A DNA stretch of 64,000 nt from Aeromicrobium sp. Leaf350 (GCF_916858655.1 NZ_CAKASL010000002.1:434001-498000); one strand, 5' to 3'; shown: positions 26,601 through 34,947, counted from the first letter of the stretch. Made by a program: numbers and translations. The notes: generated from the sequence alone by a model not told the origin.

Positions 26601-27736
26601 AGGAGGTGTCGGCGGTCGACCTCGAGACCGGTGCCCTGGCGGCCGCGACCCCGCTGAGCGCACGCATCGAGCTCTCGGACGGGTCGGTCCACGACGTCGA
26701 GGTCGAGGACGGACGAGCCACCTTCCCGGCGTCGCAGGCGACCTGGGTGCGGGTCACGCTCGGGTCCGCGACGGAGACGACGTCGGTCAACCACGACGGC
26801 TCGCTCGAGACCCTCCCGATCGGTCTGGTCGAGATCGGGGTCCCCGGGGTGACCGGCGGCGGCATCAGTCCGTCCCTCGAGGCGCGCGCGTACGAGTGCG
26901 GCTCGGGACCGACGATCGTCGTGGGCGAGCGCCTGGTCCAGAGCCGGCTCGTGACCTCCCCCTCCGACCTCCTCTCCGGCCGCGCGGTCGGGGTGGAGCT
27001 GTGCGACCCGGCTCCGATCGAGCTGACCGCCGGCGAGAACCGGGTGCAGGTGACCGGTGCAGGAGCGGTCGAGGCGACCGCGCTGCTGCTGGACGCCACG
27101 GGCGGAGAGGCCGGAGCGAGCGCGTCGAGCGGTGCGGCGACCGACGCCCTCGTGAGGACCCACAACACGAACACCGGCTGGACGGCCACCCAGGACGGCC
27201 GCGCGCTGACGCCTCTCGTGCTCAACGGCTGGCAGCAGGGGTGGGTCCTCGACGGGGACGCCCCGGTGTCGACATCGTTCTCGCCGCAGCTGCCGTTCCG
27301 GGCCGGGCTCGCCGGCGGTGCGGTGGCCCTGCTCGCCCTGGTCGGCCTCACGGTGCTGTGGCGTCGTCGCGAGCGTCCGGTCGAGGTGCCTGAGGCCGCG
27401 TCCACCGAGCAGGCGGGGTACGTGGGCTGGGTCGTGCTCGTCGCCGTGGCGGGTCTCCTCGGCGGCTGGGTCGGCGTCGCGCTCGCGGTCGGCGGTGCCC
27501 TGGCGGGCTTCGTCAGCTGGAGGGGCACGTCAGCGGGACCTGCCGTGGCTGCGGGGGCCGTGGTCGCCGGAGGAGTCGCCTACCTGGTCCGGCCGTGGGG
27601 GGACCCGGCCGGCTGGGCCGGCGTCGAGGCCTTCCCTCAGGCGTGCGTGCTGGTGCTGATCGGTGCCGTCCTGGCGCCGTGGCTCCGGCGTCGCCGGTGG
27701 ACGAGGTCCATGACCGGCTTCTCGACCAGTCGGTAG
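23621..27736 (+). CDS. AftD-like (DUF3367) giant GT-C membrane glycosyltransferase
   Basis: A 1371-residue protein, close in size to mycobacterial AftD (about 1400). The N-terminal ~430 residues are polytopic with a GT-C layout: an acidic first loop with TDTKLDLVVDPW, then ALSPRMMSVIGASSIEVWPS. A long extracytoplasmic region carries two discoidin/F5-8C-like carbohydrate-binding modules (signatures AFDGDPTTLWSADPG and LIDGDEGTGWSADPDD). A final set of helices lies after residue ~1225. AftD adds branching arabinofuranose to arabinan using a polyprenyl donor; the sugar here is unknown because arabinogalactan is not expected outside mycolata. ATG 23621 overlaps the methyltransferase gene. Its last 100 bases overlap the convergent acyltransferase gene. 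Confidence 0.88.
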   Translation: MESRDRDAQALSDPAPNDPAPSDPTGRDPALTWRLRLVAWSVALTALAFVQAPGRVVTDTKLDLVVDPWSFLGRATGAWDPNGALGQLQNQAYGYLFPMGPFFGLGHSLGLDPWVVQRLWWSLVMVVAFLGAVKLAGLLGVRAPWVRIVVGLLYALSPRMMSVIGASSIEVWPSAVAPWVLIPLVVASTSGRVRTGAALSALAVACVGGVNAAATFAVVPLAAWWILTRPAGRVRRRLMLWWPVCVLMATLWWIVPLVVLGAYSPPFLDLIESASNASLAATAFDALRGTSNWVPYVDGNADAGRRLVSEPVLIANGVAVLALGVVALARRGTPHRRFLVGGVLIGLLAVTAGHASELSGWGAGTIGDLLDGTLAPLRNTHKFDLVLRLPLVLGAGLLLQHLLDARERDDADSGAAARLVGVSVLALAAVWGATVPAWSASLAPERSFVEIPPYWEETTDWLADHPHGATLLAPASPFGDYLWGRTGDEPLQPLAESPWIVRNLVPLTPTGTIEQLDAFSDQFLTGQGSPALADTLRRAGIGTIVVRNDLALSSDVPNPELARATLASTPGIDRVAEFGPLVGGPPTLEGQAGETLFVEHGWQTTRSAVEVFQLDASVPDERRIDLDTAPTVIGDAGTLATLDRFGFDVMGLPTGLDVVLVDPDDPSSVTEGPVVLTDGQRSQETKIGAVFNQRSATLTDGEPFQADRRIHGYHEGSPFQTVARLVGAERISSSSSQSDVDAFPFPRSDRGTWAAFDGDPTTLWSADPGSRDTEAWVELEIGERRDVGTASITADLASDERLDLVVTTEQGDRTVTVQGRQPTEVEVGTVARVRVSGPSSGERPLHLVDVTLSGVDVSRPLVLPTPPESLADPSAILLSRDVPVGTGCLVFEDVTQCRPGSQVRGDEGSLLDRVVALREPQQLDAHLEVAAVGGPELDRLVQSGLPIEATVSSRASDAPQAGAASLIDGDEGTGWSADPDDPAPTVTVRWAAPQEVSAVDLETGALAAATPLSARIELSDGSVHDVEVEDGRATFPASQATWVRVTLGSATETTSVNHDGSLETLPIGLVEIGVPGVTGGGISPSLEARAYECGSGPTIVVGERLVQSRLVTSPSDLLSGRAVGVELCDPAPIELTAGENRVQVTGAGAVEATALLLDATGGEAGASASSGAATDALVRTHNTNTGWTATQDGRALTPLVLNGWQQGWVLDGDAPVSTSFSPQLPFRAGLAGGAVALLALVGLTVLWRRRERPVEVPEAASTEQAGYVGWVVLVAVAGLLGGWVGVALAVGGALAGFVSWRGTSAGPAVAAGAVVAGGVAYLVRPWGDPAGWAGVEAFPQACVLVLIGAVLAPWLRRRRWTRSMTGFSTSR

Positions 27737-28797
27737 AGCAGCTCCGCGGCGACCAGGCTGATCGCGAGCACCGCGACGAACAGCAGCAGCGGGTTGCTGT
27801 CGAACAGCCGGAAGCCGAGGGCCGGCGCGACGAGCTCCAGCACGACGATGTGGACGCAGAACAGGCTGTAGGAGATGTGCCCGAGGTGGCGCGCCCACGG
27901 TGTGGCCATGGCTCGCGCGTAGCGGGTGTCGGTGGGGCCCAGGACGCTCGGCAGCACGATCAGTCCGGCCACCGCGGCGTAGAGCACGAGCCGCATGACG
28001 AGCTCTCCGGTCGACCGCGGAGCGAGCGACGCGGGCCCCGTGAGCGGGGTGCTCGCCAGTGCGAAGGCGGCGATCGCCATGAGCCAGCAGATGCCGGGGG
28101 CAGCCGCCAGTGCGGTGAGCACGCGCAGGGACCGACCGGGATCCCCGGTGGCTGCTCGCAGCTGCAGGTGCCCGACGGCCAGGGCGATGCCGACGCTGAA
28201 CCACAGCAGGTAGCCCGGCAGGGCCCGGAGCGACTGGTCGGCCAGCAGCCAGGCCACGTTGACCAGGGTCAGCGCGGCGAGCAGGAGCAGCAGGCGGCGC
28301 GGCTGCCAGCGGCGACCGCACAGGACGGCGGCGAGCCACATCAGCACCGGGAGGGCCGCGTAGAAGGCGACCTCGATGTACAGGCTCCACATCTGCGCCA
28401 GCCCGCGCGGGAGGTTCTCGCTCAGGTAGTAGTCGTACATCAGGAGGTTGGAGAACCAGGTGCGGACGGCGGGGCCCGTGTCCTGGTGCACGAGCGCCAG
28501 GGCCAGCACGACCGTGACCAGGTAGACCGGGACGATGCGGGCGACCCGCTTGACGGCGTACTGCCCGAGGTCGTCGTGCCGTGCGCCGTTCTGCAGGCGG
28601 GCCAGGTAGGGGTACGCGAGCAGGAACCCGCTCAGGACGAAGAAGATCGGGACACCCACCTCGAGGCGGTGGGCCGCGACGCCCAGCGTCCCGCGGGAGT
28701 AGAAGCCCGACCAGAAGAACGTGTGGGTCGCGACGACGACGACCGCGGCGATCGCCCGCATCGTGTCGAGGCCGGGAAAGGTCGGACGCGCGGTCAC
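27637..28797 (-). CDS. Acyltransferase-3 family membrane O-acyltransferase
   Basis: A 386-residue protein with about ten helices. It has the family's N-terminal GLDTMRAIAAVVVVATH (catalytic His region), IFFVLSGFLL, the mid-protein MWSLYIEVAFY, and a terminal LVEKPVMDL. Acyltransferase-3 proteins O-acylate surface sugars or peptidoglycan. GTG 28797 overlaps the stop of the upstream membrane gene by GTGA (28794-28797), so the pair is co-translated. The 3' end overlaps the convergent AftD-like gene by 100 bp (27637-27736). Only the charged tail and the last family motif fall in the overlap. A similar acyltransferase (Rv0228) sits in the mycobacterial counterpart region. Confidence 0.87.
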   Translation of the reverse strand: MTARPTFPGLDTMRAIAAVVVVATHTFFWSGFYSRGTLGVAAHRLEVGVPIFFVLSGFLLAYPYLARLQNGARHDDLGQYAVKRVARIVPVYLVTVVLALALVHQDTGPAVRTWFSNLLMYDYYLSENLPRGLAQMWSLYIEVAFYAALPVLMWLAAVLCGRRWQPRRLLLLLAALTLVNVAWLLADQSLRALPGYLLWFSVGIALAVGHLQLRAATGDPGRSLRVLTALAAAPGICWLMAIAAFALASTPLTGPASLAPRSTGELVMRLVLYAAVAGLIVLPSVLGPTDTRYARAMATPWARHLGHISYSLFCVHIVVLELVAPALGFRLFDSNPLLLFVAVLAISLVAAELLYRLVEKPVMDLVHRRRRSHGARTAPISTSTHA

Positions 28798-30608
28798 GGC
28801 AGCGGCACCAGGTCGCCGAGCGCGAGCGTGTCGACGCACACCGTCAGGCCGGGGGTCAGGGAGCGCATCATGACCGTCTCGACGGGATCCTCGCCGGAGA
28901 AGAAGCCCGTGTTCAGGCCCTGCAGGATCGGCATCGTGAACGGGTCGCGGTCGTCGACGCGGACCTCGACCTCACCATCGCTCGACGCCAGGTAACCCAC
29001 AGACACCCACCAGAAGAAGTTGGTCCGATCCGGATCCAGTGTCACACGCGTCCACCGGTCCGACACGGCGTAGCCGCACCCCGGCTCCGGGCCCGGCTCG
29101 GCCGAGGTCGAGGCGAAGACCGTGGCGGTGCGGGGGATGCCCTCGTCGTCCAGCACCCGCAGGTTGGTGCCCATCGTCACGGCGTCGACCGCGTCGCCCA
29201 GGGGCGCGAGGAGGTACGACGGGAGGTTGTTCGGATAGCTCAGGGGCGACTGCACGAGGGCGGGGACCGTGATGTCGGCGACGGGGCCGGGGTCCTCGGC
29301 CAGGCCGTCCCGGGCGTTCTCGACGAAGGCGCGAGCCGGGTAGTCCGCGTGCCAGCTGTTCATGTAGGTGACCGTGGTGGTGAGGCACATCGCCGTGAAG
29401 GCCGCGGCGGTCACCACCGTGGCCCAGCGGGGCCAGCGGACCGCGGGAACGCCGACCGCCTCGCCGTCGGTGGTCGCGAGCGGGATCAGCAGCAGTCCCA
29501 GCACGAGCACGGTGACCGGAAGCGTGTCGGTCAGGTACCGCGTCATCAGTCCCGCGTCGGTGCCGAGCTGCAGGCCGCGACCGAAGATCAGCGCCAGCGT
29601 CGTCGCGGTGAGCTGGGCGAGCAGGATCAGGACGGCCGCGACGGTGACCCGGCGGTGGCGGCGCCAGCTCCACCCGAGGAACGCCGCCACGACGAGGGCG
29701 CTGACCACCGTGACGACGACCGGTGCCGTCGGCTGGTTCATGGGCGGGTTGTTCTCGTTCCAGCGCAGCGGACCGCCGATCAGCGCGGGCAGCCACGACT
29801 CCACGAGGAGGTTCCTGGTGATGCCCGCCGCCGGGGCCGACCCGTCGACGGCGACGGGTGAGGGCGTCGTCGCCCGGTACACCAGCAGGTAGGCGACGGC
29901 CACCGCTGCGCCCGGCACCACGAGCGACCACAGGTCGCGCAGCAGCCGGCCCGGGGTGCGCCACGTCGCAGGCGGCACGAGCAGGAGCAGCACGAGCAGT
30001 CCGAGCGGCACCACGGCGACGAGCCCCCGGGGGCCGCTCAGGGCGGCCAGGGCCACCGCCGCGAGCGTCGTGGCGAGGTGCACCGGACGGCGACTGCGCC
30101 ACCACTGCACGACGGCCGTGATCGCGAGGAAGAAGGCGATGTGGAGCGGCAGGGTGTTGAGGGCTGCCGCCCACCACACCCAGCCCTCGATCGCCATGGG
30201 GGAGATCGCGTAGAAGACGAGCGGCACGAGGACCAGCGGTCGCTCGCCGAACAGGACTCGCAGCATCCGGGCGCAGGCCCAGGCGGCGACGGTCGCGAGG
30301 ACCACGCTCGAGACCACGGCGGCGGTCCAGGAGAACGGACCGACCTGGGCCACGATCCACGAGACCAGCACGCCGATCGGCATGAGCTGGCTGTCGTGCG
30401 GGGTGAACAGGAAGTCCAGGCTCAGGGGCGTTCCGTGGGCATCGGCGAGGAAGATGAAGTCGTCGCTGTAGAACCAGCTGCCGGCCAGGGCCCAGGCGGT
30501 GATCGCCGCGTGGGCGAGGATCGCGAGCCAGCTCGCGAGGCGGACCCGGTCGATGAGATCGAGGTCGCGCAGCACGGTGCGCGCCGCTCCGGTCCACTGT
30601 TCGGTCAT
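28794..30608 (-). CDS. GT-C-like polytopic membrane protein with SDD loop
   Basis: A 604-residue integral membrane protein, about eleven helices followed by a C-terminal extracytoplasmic domain (residues ~455-604). The first loop has [15 protein letters not shown], an acidic DD pair typical of GT-C glycosyltransferases; the middle has [18 protein letters not shown] polyprenyl-phosphate-sugar-dependent transferase is likely but its sugar is unknown. ATG 30608 is chosen over the further upstream codons (to 30632). It is first of a two-gene unit with the acyltransferase and is divergent from the aminopeptidase gene (66 bp between). Confidence 0.75.
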   Translation of the reverse strand: MTEQWTGAARTVLRDLDLIDRVRLASWLAILAHAAITAWALAGSWFYSDDFIFLADAHGTPLSLDFLFTPHDSQLMPIGVLVSWIVAQVGPFSWTAAVVSSVVLATVAAWACARMLRVLFGERPLVLVPLVFYAISPMAIEGWVWWAAALNTLPLHIAFFLAITAVVQWWRSRRPVHLATTLAAVALAALSGPRGLVAVVPLGLLVLLLLVPPATWRTPGRLLRDLWSLVVPGAAVAVAYLLVYRATTPSPVAVDGSAPAAGITRNLLVESWLPALIGGPLRWNENNPPMNQPTAPVVVTVVSALVVAAFLGWSWRRHRRVTVAAVLILLAQLTATTLALIFGRGLQLGTDAGLMTRYLTDTLPVTVLVLGLLLIPLATTDGEAVGVPAVRWPRWATVVTAAAFTAMCLTTTVTYMNSWHADYPARAFVENARDGLAEDPGPVADITVPALVQSPLSYPNNLPSYLLAPLGDAVDAVTMGTNLRVLDDEGIPRTATVFASTSAEPGPEPGCGYAVSDRWTRVTLDPDRTNFFWWVSVGYLASSDGEVEVRVDDRDPFTMPILQGLNTGFFSGEDPVETVMMRSLTPGLTVCVDTLALGDLVPLP

Positions 30609-30674
30609 CGTGCGGAAATCGTCGCACACCACTGGAGCAGGCAGGCGGCGTCGGCGGCGCTAGGCTCGGCTCCC

Positions 30675-31931
30675 ATGAGCGATGACGCCGTCGACCGGAT
30701 GCTGCAGTTCATCGATGCCTCGCCCTCGCCGTTCCACGCCTGCGCCACCGCTGCCGCCTGGCTCACCGAGGCGGGCTGGGTCGAGGTCGACGAGCGTGAC
30801 CCGTGGCCCACCGAGCCGGGTCGCTACCTGGTGCGCCGCGGTGGCTCCCTCGCGGCGTGGTCGACGGTCTCCGCGACCGCTCCGGCCGATGCCTTCCGCG
30901 TCGTCGGCGCCCACACCGACAGTCCGAACCTGCGTCTGAAGCAGCACCACGACCGCACGTTCGGCAACCTCGCCGTCCTCGCGCTCGAGCCGTACGGCGG
31001 GCCCCTGCTGACGACCTGGCTCGACCGCGACCTCGGCATCGCCGGGCGCATCGGCCTGCGTGACGGGAGCGAACGCCTCGTGCACGTCGACGAGCCGGTG
31101 CTGCGGGTGCCCAACCTCGCCATCCACCTCGACCGCGACGCCGCGAACGCCCCGGACCGCCAGCGTCACCTCGACGCCGTGTGGGGCACGGGCGACGAGC
31201 CTTTCCTGACGTGGCTCGGCCGGCGCGAGGGCTTCGACCCGGACGACGTGCTCGGGTTCGAGCTCATGACCACCGACACCCTGCCGAGCCGTCGCGTCGG
31301 TGCCGACGGCTCCTTCGTGGCCGCGCCGCGCCTCGACAACCAGGCCACGTGCTTCGCCGGGGTGCAGGCGCTGATCGACGCCCCTGCCGTCGAGGGTGTC
31401 CGCCCCGTCCTGGTGATGTTCGACCACGAGGAGGTCGGCAGCACCTCCGAGCGCGGCGCGCAGTCCGACCTGCTCGCCACGGTCGTCGAACGCACCGTCC
31501 TGGCCGCCGGGGGCACGCGCGACGACGTGCACCGCGCCGTCGCCGGGTCGATCTGCGCCTCGGGCGACATGGCCCACGCGACGCACCCGAACCACGCCGA
31601 GCGCCACGAGCCGCTGCACCGCATCGTCGCGGGCGGGGGACCGGTGCTCAAGGTCAACCAGAACCTTCGCTACGCCACCGACACGCGCGGCACCGTGGCC
31701 TTCGCGCTGGCGTGCGAGCAGGCCGGCGTGCCGCTCCAGCGGTACGTGCACCGTGCCGATCTGCCCTGCGGCTCGACCATCGGACCCATGAGCGCGGCCC
31801 GCACCGGGATCACCACGGTCGACGTCGGAGCGCCCCAGCTGGCCATGCACTCGGCCCGCGAGCAGATGGCGGTGGCCGACGTCACGCCGTACGTCCGGGC
31901 GCTCGCCGCGTTCCTCGCTCCGATCGCCTGA
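30675..31931 (+). CDS. apeB: M18-family aminopeptidase
   Basis: A 418-residue cytosolic metallo-aminopeptidase (aspartyl-aminopeptidase type). Metal and catalytic motifs are present: [13 protein letters not shown] (His-Asp), [12 protein letters not shown] (bridging Asp), [17 protein letters not shown] (catalytic Glu-Glu) and a C-terminal [11 protein letters not shown] (His). Length is normal for bacterial M18 enzymes. It likely trims peptides with acidic or neutral N-termini; the in-vivo role is general peptide turnover. Start ATG 30675, monocistronic. Confidence 0.92.
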   Translation: MSDDAVDRMLQFIDASPSPFHACATAAAWLTEAGWVEVDERDPWPTEPGRYLVRRGGSLAAWSTVSATAPADAFRVVGAHTDSPNLRLKQHHDRTFGNLAVLALEPYGGPLLTTWLDRDLGIAGRIGLRDGSERLVHVDEPVLRVPNLAIHLDRDAANAPDRQRHLDAVWGTGDEPFLTWLGRREGFDPDDVLGFELMTTDTLPSRRVGADGSFVAAPRLDNQATCFAGVQALIDAPAVEGVRPVLVMFDHEEVGSTSERGAQSDLLATVVERTVLAAGGTRDDVHRAVAGSICASGDMAHATHPNHAERHEPLHRIVAGGGPVLKVNQNLRYATDTRGTVAFALACEQAGVPLQRYVHRADLPCGSTIGPMSAARTGITTVDVGAPQLAMHSAREQMAVADVTPYVRALAAFLAPIA

Positions 31932-32065
31932 CCGGACGGGTCGATCTGCCCGGGAACTCGGGCCAGCCCCGGATGTACCGGAGGCGGGGGCGTCGCGTAC
32001 CCTGGAGGGGCGTTGATGGCCTGCGTCCGTCTCGGACCTGAGCAGACTGGCGCTCGTGTTTCTCC

Positions 32066-32081
32066 GGGGACCTCGGTCCCC
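32066..32081 (+). promoter_or_regulatory. Hairpin in the rpsA leader
   Basis: GGGGACC and GGTCCCC form a perfect 6-7-bp stem around a CTCG-like loop, 60 bp upstream of rpsA inside a 209-bp gene-free leader (31932-32140). A downstream GGGGCC (32089-32094) could pair with the same CCCC arm instead, so two alternative folds exist. S1 and other ribosomal-protein leaders are often autoregulated, but no known leader family is recognised here. Confidence 0.35.
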
Positions 32082-32140
32082 ATGATCCGGGGCCTTCGAC
32101 GTGTCCACCAATTCCATCCATCCATCGGAGCCCACCGGCT

Positions 32141-33604
32141 ATGACTTCTGGTATCGCTACACCTGCTGCCGCACCGCAGGTCGCGGTCAACGACATCGGC
32201 AACGAGGAAGACTTCCTCGCTGCGATCGACAAGACCATCAAGTACTTCAACGACGGCGACATCGTCGAAGGCACCATCGTCAAGGTCGACCGTGACGAGG
32301 TCCTCCTCGACATCGGTTACAAGACCGAAGGTGTCATCCCCTCCCGCGAGCTGAGCATCAAGCACGACGTCGACCCCCACGAGGTCGTCACCGTCGGCGA
32401 CGCGGTCGAGGCCCTCGTCCTCCAGAAGGAGGACAAGGAAGGCCGTCTGATCCTGTCCAAGAAGCGCGCACAGTACGAGCGCGCCTGGGGCGACATCGAG
32501 AAGATCAAGGAAGAGGACGGCGTCGTCGAGGGCACCGTCATCGAGGTCGTCAAGGGCGGCCTCATCATGGACATCGGCCTGCGTGGCTTCCTGCCCGCGT
32601 CGCTCGTCGAGATGCGCCGCGTGCGCGACCTGGACCCGTACATCGGCCAGAAGCTCGAGGCGAAGATCATCGAGCTCGACAAGAACCGCAACAACGTGGT
32701 CCTGTCGCGTCGTGCCTGGCTCGAGCAGACCCAGTCGGCCGTCCGCCAGAACTTCCTGACCGAGCTCAAGAAGGGCCAGGTCCGCAAGGGTGTCATCAGC
32801 TCGATCGTCAACTTCGGTGCCTTCGTGGACCTCGGTGGCGTCGACGGCCTGGTGCACGTCTCGGAGCTGTCCTGGAAGCACATCGACCATCCGAACGAGG
32901 TCGTCGCCGTGGGCGACGAGGTCACGGTCGAAGTGCTCGACGTCGACATGGACCGCGAGCGCGTCTCGCTGTCGCTGAAGGCGACGCAGGAGGATCCCTG
33001 GCAGCACTTCGCCCGGGTCCACCAGATCGGTCAGATCGTGCCCGGCAAGGTCACCAAGCTCGTCCCGTTCGGTGCGTTCGTGCGCGTCGAGGAGGGCATC
33101 GAGGGCCTGGTGCACATCTCCGAGCTCGCCGAGCGTCACGTCGAGATCCCCGAGCAGGTCGTGCAGATCAACGACTCGGTCATGGTCAAGATCATCGACA
33201 TCGACCTCGAGCGTCGCCGCATCTCGCTGTCGCTCAAGCAGGCCAACGAGACCGAGGCCGCGGTCGCGGACGACTTCGACCCGACCCTCTACGGCATGAC
33301 CTCCTCGTACGACGAGGAGGGCAACTACATCTACCCCGACGGCTTCGACCCGGAGACCGGCGAGTGGCAGGAGGGCTTCGAAGAGGCCCGCGCCACGTGG
33401 GAGAAGCAGTACGCCGAGGCGCACGAGCGCTGGGAGGCCCACAAGAAGCAGATCGCGGACTCCGAGAAGGCGGCGATCGAGGCCAGCGAGGCCAGCAACT
33501 ACTCCTCGGAGGTCCCGGAGGCCGCCGACGGCGGCGGTGCCGGTTCGCTGGCGTCCGACGAGGCCCTGCAGGCGCTTCGCGAGAAGCTCACCGGCGGCGA
33601 GTGA
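32141..33604 (+). CDS. rpsA: 30S ribosomal protein S1
   Basis: A 487-residue RNA-binding protein with four S1 (OB-fold) repeats, the usual actinobacterial number, beginning near residues 39 (GDIVEGTIVKVDRDE), 129, 217 (KGVISSIVNFGAFVDLGG) and 302 (PGKVTKLVPFGAFVRVEEG). It helps mRNA docking on the 30S subunit. A charged, low-complexity C-terminal tail (about 385-487, EGFEEARATWEKQYAEAHE) is typical of the phylum. ATG 32141 is the start. It is followed by a strong hairpin terminator. Confidence 0.97.
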   Translation: MTSGIATPAAAPQVAVNDIGNEEDFLAAIDKTIKYFNDGDIVEGTIVKVDRDEVLLDIGYKTEGVIPSRELSIKHDVDPHEVVTVGDAVEALVLQKEDKEGRLILSKKRAQYERAWGDIEKIKEEDGVVEGTVIEVVKGGLIMDIGLRGFLPASLVEMRRVRDLDPYIGQKLEAKIIELDKNRNNVVLSRRAWLEQTQSAVRQNFLTELKKGQVRKGVISSIVNFGAFVDLGGVDGLVHVSELSWKHIDHPNEVVAVGDEVTVEVLDVDMDRERVSLSLKATQEDPWQHFARVHQIGQIVPGKVTKLVPFGAFVRVEEGIEGLVHISELAERHVEIPEQVVQINDSVMVKIIDIDLERRRISLSLKQANETEAAVADDFDPTLYGMTSSYDEEGNYIYPDGFDPETGEWQEGFEEARATWEKQYAEAHERWEAHKKQIADSEKAAIEASEASNYSSEVPEAADGGGAGSLASDEALQALREKLTGGE

Positions 33605-33644
33605 TCGCCGGCTGAGCCAGCCTCAGCCCTGATGCAGTTCCGTC

Positions 33645-33678
33645 CGAGCCCGGTCACCGCACGCGGTGGCCGGGCTCG
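33645..33678. terminator. Strong terminator hairpin after rpsA
   Basis: A 16-bp stem: left arm 33645-33660 (CGAGCCCGGTCACCGC) pairs with 33663-33678 with a single G-U. It lies 40 bp after the rpsA stop and overlaps the 3' codons of the small minus-strand membrane ORF, so it may terminate both. Confidence 0.75.
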
Positions 33679-33803
33679 AACGCGTCTGCATGGTGGCTGC
33701 GCGGGGGAGTGCGGTGGCCGAGGCCGTCGCCGCGGACGAGCAGCAGCACGACCTCGACGAGCACGAGGAAGGACAGGAACAGGAGCGCGGTGAGAAGGAT
33801 CAT
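33654..33803 (-). CDS. Small single-pass membrane protein
   Basis: A 49-residue frame starting ATG 33803 with GGAGAAG about 9 nt upstream. Residues 2-23 are strongly hydrophobic (ILLTALLFLSFLVLVEVVLL), followed by a short basic, His/Arg-rich tail. It is divergent from the GlxA-type regulator and shares its operator region, so it may be a regulated partner. The final codons coincide with the rpsA terminator hairpin, which makes the exact C-terminus less certain. No family recognised. Confidence 0.5.
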   Translation of the reverse strand: MILLTALLFLSFLVLVEVVLLLVRGDGLGHRTPPRSHHADAFEPGHRVR

Positions 33804-33876
33804 GGCAGTAATTCTTCTCCCAGCCAGTTCCTGCCACCAGTGGCAGCAATGACAGCGCCCATCGAATAACTGCCAT
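33802..33876. promoter_or_regulatory. Symmetric operator array between small membrane gene and AraC/GlxA regulator
   Basis: A central perfect palindrome CTGCCAC-CA-GTGGCAG (33831-33846) is flanked by an outer inverted pair, ATGGCAGTAATT (33802-33813) and AATAACTGCCAT (33865-33876). The outer pair is centred within 1 bp of the palindrome's centre. Four TGGCAG/CTGCCA cores result. The array fills the divergent promoter and overlaps the start of the small gene, suggesting autoregulation by the adjacent regulator. Confidence 0.6.
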
Positions 33877-33888
33877 CTCTGTGGCACG

Positions 33889-34908
33889 ATGGGGTCCATG
33901 GACATCGAGCCGTACGGAGATCCCCGCCACGTGCCCGCGCCCTCGGGCCCGCTGCGCAAGGTCGTGGCCGTCGTGCAGGACGGCGTCGAGCCGTTCGGAC
34001 TCGGATCGATCTGCGAGGTCTGGGCCGAGCCGTACCACCCGGACGACGACAACCCGGTCTTCGACTTCGTGGTGTGCACCGAGAACCCCGGGGTCGTGAA
34101 GGGGCGCGCCGGCTTCGACCTGGTCGTGCACCACGGGCTCGAGGAGCTCGAGGACGCCGATCTCGTCTGCATCGCGCCGAAGCACGACTACCTCGACCAC
34201 TCGCCCGTCGTCGCCGAGGCGGTCGCTCGGGCGCACGCGCGCGGCGCCTGGATCTACGCGCACTGCTCGAGCAGCTTCCTGCTGGGCGATGCGGGCCTCC
34301 TCCAGGGCCGACGCTGCACGACGCACTGGCGCTACGGCGAGCGGCTGCAGGCGGCGTTCCCCGATGCCAAGGTCGATCCGGACGTGCTCTACGTCGAGGA
34401 CGACCGCATCGTCACCGGCGCCGGATCGGCCGCCGGCATCGACGCGGCCCTCCACCTCCTGCGGCGCCACTACGGCGCCCGCGTGGCCGCCACCACGGCG
34501 CGACGCATCGTGGTGCCGCCGCACCGCGACGGTGGACAGGCCCAGTTCGTCCGCGCACCCGTCCGGGCCGAGCAGGCCGAGACCCTGTCTCCGCTGCTCG
34601 CCTGGGCCACGGAGCACCTTGACGAGTCCCTCACCGTCGACCGGCTTGCCCGGCAGGCGCACATGTCACCCCGGACCTTCGCGCGGCGCTTCCGCGACGA
34701 GACGGGCACGACCCCGCTGCAGTGGGTCACCGGGCAGCGTGTCGCGGTCGCCGAGGAGCTGCTCGAGAACTCCGACCTCGGCGTCGAGCAGATCGCGACC
34801 CGCGTCGGCTTCGGCAACGCCGCGACCCTGCGCCACCACTTCACCCAGGTCCGCGGGCTGGCCCCGCTCGCGTACCGCAAGCAGTTCACCTGTCTCGAGA
34901 CGGCGTGA
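33889..34908 (+). CDS. GlxA/AraC-family transcriptional regulator with DJ-1/PfpI domain
   Basis: A 339-residue two-domain regulator. Residues ~20-200 form a DJ-1/PfpI (class I amidotransferase-like) sensor domain (VVAVVQDGVEPFGLGSICEVW at its start, IYAHCSSSFLLGDAGLL in the nucleophile-elbow position). Residues ~225-335 are an AraC/XylS DNA-binding domain with two helix-turn-helices (VDRLARQAHMSPRTFARRF and GVEQIATRVGFGNAATLR). The ATG at 33889 has no clear Shine-Dalgarno, and an in-frame ATG at 33898 is an alternative. Ligand unknown. Most likely binds the TGGCAG-based array directly upstream. Confidence 0.88.
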   Translation: MGSMDIEPYGDPRHVPAPSGPLRKVVAVVQDGVEPFGLGSICEVWAEPYHPDDDNPVFDFVVCTENPGVVKGRAGFDLVVHHGLEELEDADLVCIAPKHDYLDHSPVVAEAVARAHARGAWIYAHCSSSFLLGDAGLLQGRRCTTHWRYGERLQAAFPDAKVDPDVLYVEDDRIVTGAGSAAGIDAALHLLRRHYGARVAATTARRIVVPPHRDGGQAQFVRAPVRAEQAETLSPLLAWATEHLDESLTVDRLARQAHMSPRTFARRFRDETGTTPLQWVTGQRVAVAEELLENSDLGVEQIATRVGFGNAATLRHHFTQVRGLAPLAYRKQFTCLETA

Positions 34909-34931
34909 GGGCCTGAAAACTACCGAGATCG

Positions 34932-34947
34932 CGTGACGTGCATCACG
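34932..34947. promoter_or_regulatory. CRP/GlxR-type operator upstream of secreted SH3 protein
   Basis: CGTGA-CGTGCA-TCACG fits the spacing and core of the actinobacterial CRP/GlxR site (TGTGA-N6-TCACA). It lies 24 bp after the regulator gene and 123 bp upstream of the next start. In mycobacteria and corynebacteria CRP/GlxR controls rpf-type cell-wall hydrolases, which fits the downstream product. Confidence 0.5.

Noticed and set aside
23432..27163. 1243-codon open frame antisense to the AftD-like gene
   Set aside because: Arg/His-rich low-complexity translation with no family motif; a by-product of high GC third-position bias opposite a real gene.
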